64,000 nt of DNA from Liolophura sinensis (GCF_032854445.1 NC_088300.1:36003608-36067607); one strand, 5' to 3'; counted from the stretch's first letter, positions 10,357 through 27,018 are shown. Notes: generated by a model from the letters alone, not told the origin. Numbers and translations are program-made.

Positions 10357-13300
10357 ACCTGCTAGTCATTTCCGATACACCCACAAATTAACTAAACTAT
10401 CAATAGGGGAAATATGAATAACAAGAAAGCCCCCCTCTCCTTCACCACCAATTTATGAAATAATGAGTAAATAACAAGAGGTTTATGGACAATAAAAGGG
10501 AAAAAATTTTGTTTTTTTTTTTTTGTCCTGAGTTCTGGTAATACATACTCTAAGAAAATGCAAGTGCCAACGTTATGTTACTTTTATACACTGATTTTTG
10601 ACGCCCCACACCAGCAACATGTACATGGGTGCACTTAAACTGTTTCAAACAAGAAAAACTGGGTTGCTTACATACTTATCTGCCTACATGAACTCTACAA
10701 GGGACTCGGATCTGTCTTATGGCCTGCACAGAAAAGGCAGTGCTGGAAGTTTAAGGGGCAAGGAGGCATGTTTGTATAAATTGAAGGAAAACTCGAGGTC
10801 TTAGTTCAGCAGGGTTCAGCCTCCTGGCTAAACACAGGGGCCAGGGAATCTAAGAAAGCCTCCATCCAGACAAGGGCCATGTGAAACCAGCCTCAGTATC
10901 CTGTGAGAAAACTAGGCCAACACTCAGGCCTGGATTATACAAGCACTGGCACACAGAACAAGGCTCCAGCTTTAATTATATCCCAATCACTGCCAATCAG
11001 CTGGTAAACACCCCTGCTATATAGCCCCACCAGACAAAGAAATCTAAATGTATACAACTCCTCATAAATATTCATCTCCACAGATATGAACACCCCAGCA
11101 TGAAGCATGCAAATTTCCTGTCTCACACAGACGATGTATTCATTGTGAACGCACTGTCCTGGCCATGTGGAAGTACTAAGCTAGTGGTATTGGCAATGAT
11201 ATTGTCTATTGGAATGTGCTAGGACAGCCGCTCAAGAAACTGTTCCTACATCACCGATCACCATCCAGACACTTCTCTAAGATGTACATTTTAATACATG
11301 TCTCAATGCATACAATCAAGCTATGAACCCAAAGCAGTGAAAATAACAGGAGTGACAGAACAGATAAATGTTTGCACTGCACATGGAGACCCAAATTACT
11401 GCACAACATTTTGAGATCTACCCAGAAGAATTCAGTACTGTAAATTTACCACACTGAATATTTAATAAATTCATCAACAGGACAAAAAAATTTTCTGCTT
11501 TTTTATTATCTATCCCATTGTCTAAACCAAGAATATGCACACTATTATACCTTTACACATGCTAACAAAGAAAATGAATTTCTTCACAATTAAAAAATAT
11601 GTTATAATTTCAAACACATATCTCTCTTAGTAATGTTAATATAGATATACGGTCCCAAATTCATCTTGTTACTGCTTTGTTTCTAATACATGTACAAGTA
11701 GCCCCTCTGCATAACATCACCATTATTACAACGTCATACAGTGTAAGCCAGCCACATGGAATATTGTTAGCACACCATATTGCCGTACATTATAATACAC
11801 AGGTGAGGGTAAGGCTATTTAATGACACATCACAGACGATGACGGTAACTTTGTATAATAAACTGGTGACAGCACCGATGCACGCACCGCCAGATGCACG
11901 CTAACCACTCACCCCGTACAATATTAGCATGTTCACATATATACCAACAGGATTCAATAAGCTTTAATAATTCATGTATCTACTGTAGGGTATTACACTA
12001 GCCTTCAAAGGCAGACTGTGCACTAATCACTGCACAATGTATAGGCTAGACCATTCAGATGAACATCTATTCCATACACATGCATACCGTTGTGGTGGTT
12101 ACGCACAAATACAAGGGGAGCAACATTGTGCAAGGAAGCCAGATGGTTCAGAACCCGATACAAGGCAAATTAATTTTCAGGATTCAAAGGCTGGTTTTAT
12201 TCTCTCTGAAAACCATATTATACTGGTACTGCAGGAAAAGTTTGTCGCCCACTGACACATGGCAATGTTCCTGCACTACACACACCAGTTCTAACACCAC
12301 AGAGCAGAGCACATCTCCTATATGGCCAAACACATGTTTAATTTCTGCCTCTTTCTACACTGTAACCTTTGATTCTGACAAGTACTTTCCGTTAGAATTA
12401 CACCGGTTTCTAGGATGTTTTCTGTTGAAATGTTCAAGGTTTGTTTAAGCAAACATGCTGTATGGCATGCATCCATGCTGCTATATGCATACCTTGCCAC
12501 AATATGGTTGCAACACTGCTCTTGCGAAGCATATTAAAATAACAGACAGAAAATAACATTTTTAGATAGTCTGAAATTCACCCAAAAAGCCGGGCAAGAT
12601 CATAAACATCAATAAATGCAAATTTGGTGGGTTTCATCATAGCTTTGAAATTGGGTTCTTTTTTCTTCTACATTTTGAGAGGAAAAATGTTGGAAACGGA
12701 GTATTTAGACTGAAGACTCACATGCCTGAACACATATAGATAACCCATATGCATGTCAACAGTGAACACATTGATGAGTTTAGGTATGTACTAGGCGATG
12801 TTTATACGCTGATGAACTTGATACATAGACAGTTTCACTTTGTATGATGTACACCCCCATGTGATCCGATCTGGTTTGTGTCCCTCAAGACTTAACGCCT
12901 GTCCAGTGTATGCCCCTGCCTCTCCAAACCCCTCCCCCCCCCCCCCTCCCGATCCCCGAATCAATTCTGAATGTCTGTCTGGCCTGAACTATTGATCCCA
13001 GCACATCTTTTGTGCCATCTCACAACAAAGACCAGTCACTGGGGATATATGACCTCCATTAACAATGTCTGATGTAGCTGAATACGGTATAATAGTGACA
13101 CACAAAACCTTTGTGTTAAGGACATGATCCACCGCCTGTGAGAAAAGTACATGCAATGACCCTGTCTAACGGTATTTACCATACCTACATGTAGACCAAC
13201 ATCCACAATCATAGATACAGTAAATGTAAACCATAATCAAAGTCAGGCAAATCTGTTGGACTAAAAATTAAAAATGTCCAAGTTGTAACTAAGGAGTACA

Positions 13301-14604
13301 CCTGAAGAAGTATGTAGTCACGGTAGACGAAGGGCATTAATTCAGTATCAAAAATGCATGGTGAAATCCAGAAGTGAATTAACACAGTGAAGAAACGTGT
13401 TTTAAACCAGTAGCATGAAAACTACAGTGGCAGTGCTTAATTAAAGAACAGAAATGTTTGGAAATGCATATGCACTAAGTCTGAACATTTAGTATTCGGT
13501 TCCAAGCACACAGACAACCAACTATATACTGCACATGAATCACTCTGCAAACTGATAATCTATGATCATAGCAATTTCTATGGGTGTATACCTGTCGATG
13601 TAAAACAGCCGAATGTTCAGGGGATATGGGGGTAGAGGGGAGGGGAGGGAGAAGTGGACATCCATGTCTTCAATGCTAAGCAAAGCAGATCAAGTGATCT
13701 GGATCCGGCTTGATCCCAGACAGAATCAATCATCACCGACAAATTGAAGGTTTGTGTGGCCTGGCCATAGCAGTATGTCAGCTGTGATTAGTATTTGACA
13801 TTAACTTATATACACGTATTTGCTTGACAGACCATTGGCAGAAAGACATTAGTCTGTGCTGTGCGTCAGAGTACACTCGATCTCCAGCCTTGTCTAACGA
13901 TGTCAAAATTAACCTAATCAAGTCTACAGTGGGCCTTCCTATGACACAAGCTCTAACCTGATCTTGATCATCAATTCATCTACATGTACATCTGGACACT
14001 AGCAGGGGGGCTTCCCGGCAATTACACCCCCATTCGGGGATTTTCTATTCATAGTTAAGACCAGGAAAATCTTCAGGGAAATGAAAAACCAATATCTTTT
14101 TTTATGTAATAATTGTAGAAGTAGATCAGAAGTACACACCACAATTATATATATATATATCAAGGACATGTAAGTTCATGCCTGTGTATGCATGGCAGAT
14201 AAACCACAATCTCTGGTGTACAGTGTTCATGTGAAAACTCAGGATATCACACATAAACTAAACTCTATACACCTTTTTGCACTTGAAGATCTGACATTAT
14301 ACACACAGATGTAGAGAGTACGTTTATGACCTCAGAACTCAGCATGTAAAAGCGTACAGATTTGCCTGCTAATGAATGGCAGTAATGAGTTGTACCACAT
14401 CAACATCAATAAATCTACATGTAAAATCCATATTCTTCCACCGTGTAAAACTAATCAGAGTTTTATATTTGTCCACAAGACCAAAATAATCCTCATCCAC
14501 AAAGAATCAGATCCCTTGTATGCTTAGGAAAAGAACACAGTTTTTTTTTTTCGCCAATTTCATTTTTACATGATGTAAATAAACTTTCTGACAAAAAAAA
14601 AAAA

Positions 14605-14624
14605 ATATATATATATATATATAT
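14605..14624. repeat. (TA)n microsatellite after a poly-A run
   Basis: About 10 TA units directly follow an A13 tract. Confidence 0.9.
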
Positions 14625-15110
14625 AAAAATAGAGTGTGACTGTTCTTCAATAAGTCTGTGCCTATCCATTCTCATTCAACTTTTCTGGAAGTCAAACACA
14701 TACACGTGCTAAGAATTGCAAATACTATGAAGGATCAAAACCAAATGTTCTCGATAGATAAAACTCTAACACACTACACATTTTATTTTCCAGTAGGATA
14801 TCAAACCTACCTTCAACAAAACTCTGCTGTGGGTCGAAATCGGGTAAAATAAGTAACTTAGTCATGAACAAAATTTTTAGATTATTTACCACACATGTAA
14901 GTGCCCTGGTTTTTTTTTGCATTTTAGGTCACTAAATCTGAGCATTAGAACTATACCTTCACAGACCAACTAGATTTACCTTTCAAATTACAATGAAAAG
15001 AAAAAAACTTCAACATGCATGTAAAAGAATATTTCATAAAATATGACAAACACTGTTTGAAATCACAAATGTTATCAGGAAATTTTAGCAGCTGTAACAA
15101 CATTAATCAT

Positions 15111-15158
15111 TGCACACATCTCATGATGCAGGTGTGCACACATCTCATGATGCAGGTG
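15111..15158. repeat. Two perfect 24-bp tandem copies
   Basis: The unit 'tgcacacatctcatgatgca' plus 'ggtg' occurs at 15111-15134 and again at 15135-15158 without change, which points to a recent duplication. Confidence 0.9.
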
Positions 15159-18100
15159 TACACACGATATTCAAACACTACCATGTACGAAGACCTACAT
15201 GTACTCACTGAACTCTACTTATAATCTATCATAAATATACCATGTCGTAGGATTTTTCCAGGGAATTTCTGGCCCATTTCAAGTTCTGAAAGTGATTTAA
15301 CCGTCTAGTCTCATCAACCCAACACTCTTCACAGAAGAAAGCCACATCCTTTTTTGACAAAACAGGCTCTGCGTTAAAGCTAAATAAGGAAATGACCTCA
15401 GAGAAACAAAATTAACTGGTGCCTGTGTGCATGTAACTTGGGTTTATCAAGCAAAACTGAGGGAGGCAATGCTTGCCCAAACAGGTGGTTGTGCTTATAC
15501 TGCTCAGTGTCAGGTCTAAACTTAGGCTTAAATACACATAACGTATGGCTGCTCTGTGTAGTCATGGAGTCAGGCTTTCTCAACCTGCTGTGTTGAACTG
15601 AAAGCTGGTAAACCGCAATTATTCTTCCATATGATGGCAAAAAGAAAGTAAGCTTTACCTATTCTATTTGACTTTAAAATTTTGCCCTAAACATGTGTTT
15701 TATAATTACTTTTAGCACTGAAACTTACATTTTCCCAGTGGGACACCATCAGGCTGTATCTCCTAATCAAACCTCAATTCATCCGTCCAAGATCAGTAAA
15801 ATTCTGAGCTCAGGCAGTGACAAGATTTTAAGTCGAATACAATACTTGTTGACAAAGCACAAATAAACGTTGAGTATCTACATAGTATACATGTTGCTTG
15901 GTTACAAGCCATGTAATTTCATATTAACTCCTAGCACCCCAACCTCCCAAAACCTACAGCGTTACTTCAGAACAATGATGTCAGCTGCAGCTGATAGAGC
16001 ATTAAACCCTCGTCTATGCACTAATTGCATACCTGGATATTTTCAGCCTCATTACAAACAATGTATCATTAACAGCAACTTCGCATATCAACTAGCAGTG
16101 CTCATGTGCCAGTGCATATATATATGGAATTATCTTCTATAAATATAATGCCAACATTATTCAAGAACCTGTACTGGATGAGAATTTCACATAACTTGTA
16201 TGTATAAAAAAAATTTAAGCAAACATGTAAATTAATAACTGTAAAACCTCACAAATATTCAGAATGTTACAGTAAACAGTAAAAGAAAGAACTTAATAAT
16301 CAACACATGAAAACTTGTTTGAGCAATAAACACTGATATAATTTGTTATCTACAGACAAAAATAAATTTGGGAAGCAATGAATAATATAAAAATATACAT
16401 TACAGTGATTTGTGAGAAGAAATCTATTTTCTACACATCACTTTTTTGCTCAAACAGCCAAACAACAAACCAAGGGCAGAGAATCATACATCTTCTGAAG
16501 TTGACTTCAGTGATCGTACCACACTGACACTGTTGTGTCCTTACCCTGTCCGGTATTTTAATCAAGTTATGATAACACAGGTAAACCAGGAGTGTTCTGT
16601 ACTTGATATACACACCCATGGGCATACTGCAAACCTATATACATGTACTTATACATGACAACAGGATGTTAATACAAAGGACAATATCAACACAAAGATA
16701 TGGTTTCATATTCATGAAATTCAATGTCACTCTTAATAAGAAATCCTCAAGCTTTCGTTTTCAGGATTTCACGCATCAGGTGTGACAACAGATTTCTTTA
16801 AGCACCAGGTAGAAAGCTAATATTTAGACCTTAGAAATTACAAGTATAAAACAGAAAGGACTGACATGCATCTGATAATTATACTGTGGAACTGGGTTGG
16901 GGAAGTCATGAGCGGGATGTGATTCTCTTCTGTACATGAACACACCACTCACACTATCAGGCACTGTGACAAGATGTATAGCAAAGGCACTAGCACTATG
17001 ATACCTAACCAAGGTTTTGAACTAGTAAAGCGGCACAATATCACCATGGCCTTGCAACTTAGTTTCAGGGCCACACAACAACACATCCCAGGAAAGAGAC
17101 AGGAAAATTCATAATTCCTGTAAAAAAATCCCTTAATGTTAACCAAGCCTCTGCACATTCAAATTTTAAATTATTAAGGACCTCTTGTAGATGACATTTA
17201 GACGTAACCGTATACATGTAATACGGTTTTCAGATTCACATGAAGAGCAGCTGTAGTGTGTAATCCAGTGTTTCCACGCAGATGTCTTGGGCTGTCACAG
17301 GGCCTGCTGAGTAAAGCTCAGACAACCAAATTACAACAACTAAACACCTGGGACCAAGTGAGGATACTAGCGGGACACCGCTAAATCGTCATATCTGCCA
17401 CATGTCAATCATGAAAATGAAAAAGACAGGTCATATCTTTATCCAGGCCCAACAAGAAATACAGCTGGAATTTAAGTCCAATTTCCAAAAGGATTTCGAA
17501 GGAAGTGAAAGAAAGAGTACCTTTCCACCTTCACAAATCATGCATAAGAGAATCACACACCTAACCATAAACTGTACAGCCCAAAAATTGTGAAAAAAAA
17601 AAATAAATAAAAAAAAAATAAATAAAACTAAATAAATCTGCCTTTCTGCTGTTGAACAAGCACATTTTTGCAGACTCATGTATGTGTGCGTTAATCTTTT
17701 TCCCCCAATTATCAAGCAGATGTAAACAGATTCAGGTTTCAGTTCACACTTCCCATTCAAGTTATTCTTATTTTTAATTTTGAGAACCAATTTTGACTAC
17801 ATTTTTTTCCCTATTTAAACAAGTATGATCTCAGAACAAAAACCATATGTGGCAAAATTGCAGGCAAACCTTTTTAAGATGAGGCTTCAGGACACACAGC
17901 TGACTGTATAACATCACGAAGTTGATCCTACCTTAGGTATTGGATACATTTCATAACACTGTAACCACAAGCCACAACACTTCATAATACGATCTTAGTA
18001 AACCATAATATTAGAGCAAAACTATCAATTTTATATCTTTTCTGTGCAACACAGTGTCTCATATACTTAAACCCCATGTCCCGCCAGTATTCAGAAATAG

Positions 18101-21100
18101 ATGTGGGAAATAGAAGTCCTCGAAAGCTACCTGATAAAAGATTCTATGCTAAATAGATACGAACACCTGCCACCCTTAAAAAAATGAGGGTCTACACAAT
18201 AAAAATCAGCTGCAGTAAGATTGTGGCGTACCTCCAGAGCAAGGAACCAGAACAATTTACGTAAAAAAGAAGTTACATTCCTTATTTCATGTGTCATGTT
18301 ATGTGAGTTACTTAATTGCCAGTCCCTAATGTTGACCTTCACAAGTTAACTGGTGACCATTCAGCACTTGTACATTATACGATTACAACCAGGCAAGGCC
18401 TAGTCTTATCTCCCTACAGGGCATCATAACAAACATATTCAACTTACAGGACCCCTTTCATAACCTGCACGACCAAGGCTACACCTTTGTCATCCTTCAG
18501 GAAAACAGGATTCTATACAGCAGAAAACTTCTGTGATGATGTTACAGGTAAAATTAAGCATTATTCCTTTCTCAAAGAAAGAAAGAAAGAACAAAAAAAA
18601 AAAAAAATTAAATACAAAATTTAACAGAGGTGAATAGTCTATGAAATGTACTAAAATATTACTGATTTTAAATGCGGTTTTAATTTTAGATCTCAAATTG
18701 AGGTAAATGTGATGAATAATAAAGCCGTACATGCAGACATGAACTTTTATTATATGAAACCTCAGTTAACTGGAAAAAATCACAAGATGCACTGGAAACA
18801 GAAATGAAGGAGAAAAACATTTTTGTAACGTTCCAGTTACTGACTACAGATGTACAGTGTGCTCACACGCTGCAACCCTCAGCTTCATGTTTTACCAATG
18901 CAGCACAAATTGCTAAAAACACATTTTCATACACACAGGGCTTATACATTTCTGGTAAATGGACATCTCTAGATAATAACAACCCTCATACATGCTACTA
19001 CGTTTTCCTGCTCACATCCATGCACATGTGGGGTCAAAACCAAGCTAAGGAATACAAGAAGACTCTAAGACAGCCATGGGATTTGAACTCTTTACAACAT
19101 GTTTCAGGCTATTTAGAGATGAGGGTGGAGCTGTTAGTTCCGCTCTCCAGTTTGTAAACTTGCCTGCTGGTTAACCTGTAGGGTTATTGATAGGACTGTG
19201 TACACAACGGGCTCAATGGTCTGTGTGCATGCACTATATACTCAAAGCAGGAGAACGAATCTGACAATGAGATCACCTCAGTATGCAAGTCTCTGTCGCC
19301 CAGCCCAATATGACATACATACATATATTCACTAGCTGATATGGTACACACAGCTCAGTACATGTGGGTAAGACTACATGTAGCCAAGGATACACAATTA
19401 AGACCAAATAACGACGTAAAACACACACACAAAATTGATGTACATGTACACTGTATCTCTGCGTTGTCAAAATAAAACTTGTCAGGCCATGAAGAGCCAT
19501 ACATGGAAAACTACTGTTCAACACGACTAAGGATTCCATGCAAATATAGGCAATGGTTCAATAGCTTGCCTATGGTCAGTTATTCCGCCAACCAATCCAG
19601 CCTGGCTTTACTATACATAAATCTCACACAAGAAGAGTTTTCTCTACCAGATTTAAAAAATGAGATTTCCAGGCCTTAAGCTACACATTTAGCTGTACAT
19701 TTATCCAGGTTTGAAATGAGGGTTTCTCCAATTTACAATTCCCCACTATTTCCACCATGTTAATTTATTCACAATGAAAAGGGTGTCTTTCTTATTGATA
19801 AAATCTAAATATATACATGTAATTAAATTATGGCTTTCACTGAATGCATCTGTACTGTAAGTATTCACAAATAGTACAGAATCATGCACGCTTTAAGCAG
19901 TCCACAAGTGAAGTGAAATCACCTAAAATTTCAAGCCAAAAAATTGCATTTTTAGAGGCAAATAAATGACATAGAACATCACTTTTAATGCTGAAACATA
20001 TTTTCAGTATGATACAGTCCCACCTTCGAAAGCCACTCCAATACAACTCTTTTAGATAAAACAGAATTCTAAGCAACAAACATTTCCTTAAAAGTATAAA
20101 GGACAAAATGTAATTAAGTAATTCAGCAAGCGATATTTACTAGTTGCATGTGAGTAAAACTAATTAAAAGTTATAATGATACATATTTTATTGGGGGGGG
20201 GGGAGATATAGATATACATGTGTGTGCATGTATGTTTCACTACACAAATGTACCTACTGTAACAGGTGTACATATACATGTAACACATGACATACTTTTA
20301 TCAAGTTGGACCAAGTTTCTAGAGTGAAGCAAATCTATTTTATGACAGTATACCATTATTATGTATCGGGACTATTAAATACACAGCCCTTCAGACAGTG
20401 TGACTCATCACCATGCTGAACAGAATGCAAATCATCATGACAACAATCATTGTTGCTACATGCCAGTATCCTACAGACCCTCAGACTAGCATTCTCCTGT
20501 ACTCAACGTCTTTCTTCTATTTTCTTTTCTCAATTTTCTACTTGTTCAAATTCCAAACGGTGCACAAAGCAAACATCGGTGTACACAGCATTGAGCTGAC
20601 AAGGCCTCTTGAGCAAAATTTACAAAACAAAGTATGGGGATCCAGAGGCTGAGATCACCCTGTGAGGCCCCATTATGGTGACCCGCCCTAGAGAGCCTCC
20701 TGTCAAGTCCCTCATTATCTGTGGTGCAGCACAATCTTCACCTAACATGATCTGGGGCGTTTACTGTCAATGCCAGTACTTCCTGTATTTCTGTAAGGGT
20801 TTTCGCATATATGATATATATGTATATATATATATCAATACATATGTGGCCAGTAGACTAAACTAAAGAAGACTCATGAATAGGTGCTCAATAAGACAGC
20901 TTCATCATTTTACACATGTGTGTATGCCAGCCTACTCAGCTTCTAGACTCTCTGCTTCAGCTTCACCAGGAACATTTGACTTTAATCCCCATACAGTACA
21001 TGGGCTAAAGGTCCACTATCCAAGAAACTTACATAAACTCTTGTTTTTCTTATCATTTGCCTTACTCATCGAAACGAATGTCTTTTCTTGGATTTATAAG

Positions 21101-24100
21101 GATGTTCATCACAAAATGAAAAGTAACAAAGTTTTCAACAGAATTAACACTCCATCCACATGTTAAATACTAAGCCGCTTAAAAAAGGAGTACATGAATG
21201 TACCTCAATTGTTATTCCCCCTACATGTACAATTTGGTCTACTTTTAGGGCATTGACCTACACCAACTACATGTAAGTAAACAACCAACTAACCACATCT
21301 GTACATAGTCGGAGTCTCATGAGTATAGTGTAGAGTGTAGCCAAAACAGCTCTGTGGAACATCTAATCCTACTGGAAGAATACACAGACATTTCAGGCTC
21401 TAAAAATCATGGATTCACGATATATGAAGATTTTAACAATTTTCCAAATCCCACAGGCCAGCCGTGAATCACTTTGCATTCGTAGAGCCTATCAAACTGT
21501 AATAATTTAACTGTACAAGTACATGTGTATTGTGTATTTGACATCAACTTCTAAATATAATACAAACTCATTTTACCTTACTCTCCATGCTCTAAAACTA
21601 CTAAGATGGTAGTATTCATCTGCTATAGATTTCTGAGGATTATTTCACAAGTGCTATGATATCCCACTGGAGGAATCAAATTTTCAGCACTTACTGAACA
21701 CCTTAATAACTTTTACTTGCCTCTAGAAATGCACTTTTTCCATTCGAATTTTTAACTGTAAATAAAGTATAAATGTAACATTATGGTCAAACGATACCTC
21801 CTATAGTAGAAAGCAAAAGCTCATTCAATGCACTAGTAAATGAATCACATTTTAACTAGGGCACCAAAATTCCTAGCCTTGATCATTGACAAATTTTGGT
21901 TCATATCTGGGTCACTTGGTTACATCACCCTTTGCCTGCCTGCATGGCTTGTGCTGAACATATTGCTATAATATAAACACATTTTCCCAGTAACTCCCTG
22001 GCCTATTTATGTAAACTTTCTAGCACCGGAGATGAGTGCACATATACATGATGTTCACTGCAGCTAAATACATATCATTAATGAAAATCTTTTTTTTTTT
22101 TCAAGGTTTCTTAAGTAGTGATCTAAACAAGAACAGGAATCTATCATACAAGACATTTATATTAATTTAAAATTAATCAATTGATTAAAAGCCGATATTA
22201 AATATAATATATAAAATAATATAGGCTTTTGTTCTGAGCCATTTTACATTAGCACAATATGAACATCACACCTTAAAACAGTAACAAGAGGTAAACCTAA
22301 GCTTAATTCCCACCAAGAGAGAGAGCCCAGAACTCAACTCACTGCCTTATCACAGCCACTTTCATCTATATTTTGTAGTTCAAACATCTGGCCAGGAAAT
22401 TAATTGCCACTGCGCACTGTTCTAAGCTTGGCTGAGGTTAAGCAGGTACATTAAAGATTATCAAAACATCTAATATTTATATTAGCCGAATCTGAGAACT
22501 AGTCAGCCAGTGTAATAAGAAACCAGGTATGATATAAGAGAATAGGCTCACAGCAAGGCTAGGCCTCCTAATTCTGTCATCTACTCACCTATCAAAGCCT
22601 GAAGATAGACTTTGTAACACGTAACATCACTGGCTGGACAAATAAGTAGCTCTGTCTTAACCTGCTAACCCTTGTCATGCCCAGCTGTTCATTACCCTAT
22701 ACTAATTACACAGAACTAGGCAGATGTATATGTGGCTTGTGCTATACAGACAAGTTCACGCAGGACATTTAATAACTAAGTATGATAACTATGGATGATA
22801 AATATAGCCACCTTCATATACTACATACAAATGTAACATCCGTCAGCTTCCAGGCAAACACATGAATTCAAGCAATTTATGTCCTGTCGACCCAAACAGC
22901 AGCAAACAAAAACCCTACCAACTTCAACACCAAACAGACACAAAATACAAATATCCACATTATAAGCTGGAACATTTGTCACTGTCTATTCTAAATGCAC
23001 TATGTAATTTCCAATACTGTATATCCTTGTATACACCAGGAAACTAGCGCATGTAATCCACAGGAAACTATTTACTAATGAAGTTTGTTGAAAGGGGACA
23101 CGGATACTTTTAAAAACAATGATCCAGCACACCAGAGTATTTTAAGTTACAAACTTATAACATGACAAAAATCCTGGGTGACATGCAAGTCAGAAATCAT
23201 ACCACAAAATCTTGTAAAGACAGGTCAATGACAGTAATCATTAGTGTAGATCTTAAAGTATTCTCAGCCGGGGACAGGGGGTGGGGGTGGATCACTGGAA
23301 CCTTACTGTGAAGATCTACATGTACCATATGCTGTTCTATCATAACCTGTAATAAAGTCTTTGGCCATTTAAACGTCTAATTCATTACACATGTAAGCCA
23401 GGGCTAGGATGAACATGAATACACTTTTGAATATTATTTCTCACATTACTGCCAGGCTTGGCAGCATGATTTAGTAAACTGGGTCCCATGGGCAGGCAAG
23501 GACATGATTCAACAAACTTGTAGCAATCTGTCTTGGCTGTGGTATGGATAATGGGCGCTACAGGGATATTGGGCCACACACAAGCTGGTTCTATCACATA
23601 AACAGGCGTCCATGTAGATACTAGAGGGGGGCAAGGGGGGTATTGGAAGGGTGTTCAACAGACACATAATCTGCTTATGTGAAATCAATCAGGCTAAACA
23701 AGCAATGCATACAGTCTTTGTTCAATTCTACTGCCATGATCCCAGTCCAATTTTAATGCAGATTAATAGGTGGGCCATAAATACATTAAGGAATAGATTT
23801 TACAGGGAATCAATCAATAGACCATCACTACCTCGATTGTAAACTGATGCTGCACGTATCACCCTGCACAACTGAGTGACAAAGTACATGTAAAAAGGCT
23901 AAAAAACAAACAAACAAACAAAAAAACTCTTTCCACAAATTCACAAAAGAAGATAACGGCTTAATCCGGAAAAAAGTAAGAACACCTTTTGACAAAAGGT
24001 GACACCTACACAATGTTGGTCTACGCAAAACAAGCCATGAATCTTCAGATGGTACAGCACGGTTAAACTTCCACGCACTCATCCAGTCAACACTACATGA

Positions 24101-27018
24101 ATCTTCAAAACAGGGAACAGGAAATAGCACTTGATGCAGTGTTTGTCACTTAGAGTGAATCCAGGTCCTGGTGGAAAATTTGCACACCTCTATATGTAGC
24201 AGCAGGATATAAAGACGCATGTAACTGTGTTGAATATATTAATTGCTCGCCCACTGTAGATACAGTGCACTTACATGTTCATGTAGCGATGCATATTTAA
24301 AGGCGCTTACATATTTAAATGCAATGTAAGCATTTCCATGTACAGATGTACCTGAAAAACCATAATTACTTATCGAAAACTGGCATGGGCTGTACATATT
24401 CTTTGATGCTTACATTATCCCTTAACATACAGACAATTAACGATGTAAATACCATTCATTTCGTACGAAAGACACTCCGGGCACTTTCATTTTCAAGGTT
24501 TCATAGTTTCAGATGAAAATATACATTAGTTACATCTTGCTATGGTTCCCTACACAGTACATGTACACCCAATATTTCGTGTTCACATACATGCATGCAC
24601 ATATTCAGTGTATAGGTCTACATCTAAATTCTGTAGTTCTGTACTGAAGTACATGCACCAGCACAAATATAGTGGCTTATGATGCCATTTATACACATAC
24701 AGTATATATGGAGACGTTCTCCTACATGTGTACATGTACATTAAACACGTTATACATTCACATGGACAAATAGCCTGTGGATAAGCTTCAGCAGGTCACA
24801 ACAATTACATGTAATGTGGTATATCATGTGTGCATGCGTGCACGCACAGGCTTCTAACAATCGTTTTATACACTGGTATATATATATATATAGACACGTA
24901 CATGTACATACCTGCATTTGAGAACTGCTCATGAGTGGATGTTTGCTAAACATGTACATAGCAGGGAGGGAGAAACTTGGGGCCGAAGGGTCAAACCTAG
25001 TGACTTGTCCATATCCTGAGAGTTCAATCCAAGCCTAAACCATGTGTACATGCCCACAAACTAAACACATGCAGAGAGTCTGGTGTATGCCTGAGCTCTA
25101 GGTCCATGTGTGTAAGTGGCTGACTGGCTTTGTCCTATAGGCCATGCCCAGCCACACAAAGGAAACCTGCTCAGCACAATGCTGGCTTGAGGAAGGAAGT
25201 GAAGGCAGGCCCACGGACCAAGGTCTTCATCAATACAGACCTGCCATCTCTTTAAATATTGCACAGGTGAAAACAAAGTCAGACCTGCTTCTTCACATGT
25301 ATGAAGGTTTGTCTTGCAGGTGGCAGTCCTGAATTTTTCTGGTCAGGATTTCAACCTGGAATTCCCCTTTATTTCTCTCCACATGCATCCTCAGGGTAAT
25401 ACAAAGGGATATGATGTTGACCATATACAGTTTATGACTGCAGCCTCAGACATCAATCATTAAAACAGAATGGACAACAGACACAGTTCAGTCTTTCTTC
25501 TACTCTGTGAGATTATACACCCCTGGCCTTAATATGGCTTAAATAAATATCTTACAGGTAAACATATACGCCCATAATTTTGAACATAATAAAACTTTAA
25601 TAAAAAAACATAATAAAAAAAAATTTAGAGAAACACAAACCATGGAAAATGTATATATCCCATTAAAACAGATGTAATTATGATGTAGAATAAGAATTAA
25701 GTCAAATGCACCATTAGTCTGTATGCATCATAATGAAGACACATGAAATTAAAACATTTCATTTCTCTTTTAACAATTTTCACCCCCGACCAAAAAAAAA
25801 AAAATGAACCAAAATACCTTATGAAACTCTGCACGACTCTTCCCCGTACGTACTGAAAAGGTGCAAGTCACTGAAATCCACCTTACATAGCTACAACTTG
25901 GCATATTTGCTATACTGGTAATGACAAAGAAAAGGCTTATCTACTCTACTAGTAGTGACGAGGTAGGTGGATGAAGATCAATTCACATAAACTGGCCTTA
26001 CGAGACTCTACCAACATCTGCTACACAAATACCGATGAGGTAACACCAGCTTACACATCCCACCGCAGGAAACCTTATCAGTCGGCATTAAAGAATGGCG
26101 GGTAATTTTATTGTGATCATCACCTGTTTATTTCCACCATTACCCAGCATCAGCATTGCAAGCCTGGCTAGCCCTATAAGCTTATACAGTCAGAATTACT
26201 GCCTGTGTGAATATATACATCAAACATGGCAACACACAGACATATTTGCACAAGGCAAGTTGGTGCATACTAAAATTAGCAGTCAGGCCAAACCGGCTTG
26301 TTTGAGCTACATGTACATAATACAAGGATATAACCATGATGTATAATTAATACAGCGCTTGTTCATGACAATAAGTAACAATATATTCAGTACAATTAAA
26401 AAAATTTTTTATACATACACTGCATGTATAATCTTCATGTGTATTATACAGACCAAAAAACTGGTTCAAACATAGTACACACGTAAAAAGTACAGTACAC
26501 TGTTTGGTTGGCCTGTACACACAGAAGTTTTTTAAATGTACACACATATTATTTGCTTGTCCAGTATACATATTTGTATGTTTTTAGTTTAGAATTTGAA
26601 ACTCTAAGGTGGATGCAAGGGCATATAATATATCATTATGCGTGTATACATGTAGTACATTCCAGTATCAAAGACAGTACAACATTTCACCAAAAATACC
26701 AGGAACATTTGTGATAAAAATGTATTTTTCTTCTTGATAAAGCTTTAGAAAAAAAGACAGTGCATATGAGAATCTCGAATTTTTATGCGAGATCAGGATT
26801 AAAAGAAAAGACGACAAATAATACAACCTTGGTCATTTCTCAACAGGGAAAAACAGACCTTAACAGCCACAGTCATTTTGATCTCTTATGCTTTGTAATT
26901 TTATGAATCAACTTTTAATCTGGAATTCTTAACAGACCTTGGGATATACACTGTTAGAGAAACTAGAAACACAATGTTGTGTCACTTGCACCCCACATAC
27001 AAACTAAAGTCAAATACA

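Larger units (their letters stand above)
9832..27018. other. Long AT-rich non-coding stretch
   Basis: I found no exon-like open frame on either strand. Frames here are short, Lys/Ile/Tyr-rich or Cys/His-rich and without good splice borders. It holds simple repeats (poly-C near 12940, poly-G near 20193, TA runs at 14605 and 20817), many TACATGTA palindromes, and small tandem duplications listed separately. It may be largely a first intron of the minus-strand nuclear-protein gene, judging from the acceptor at 9831. Confidence 0.5.
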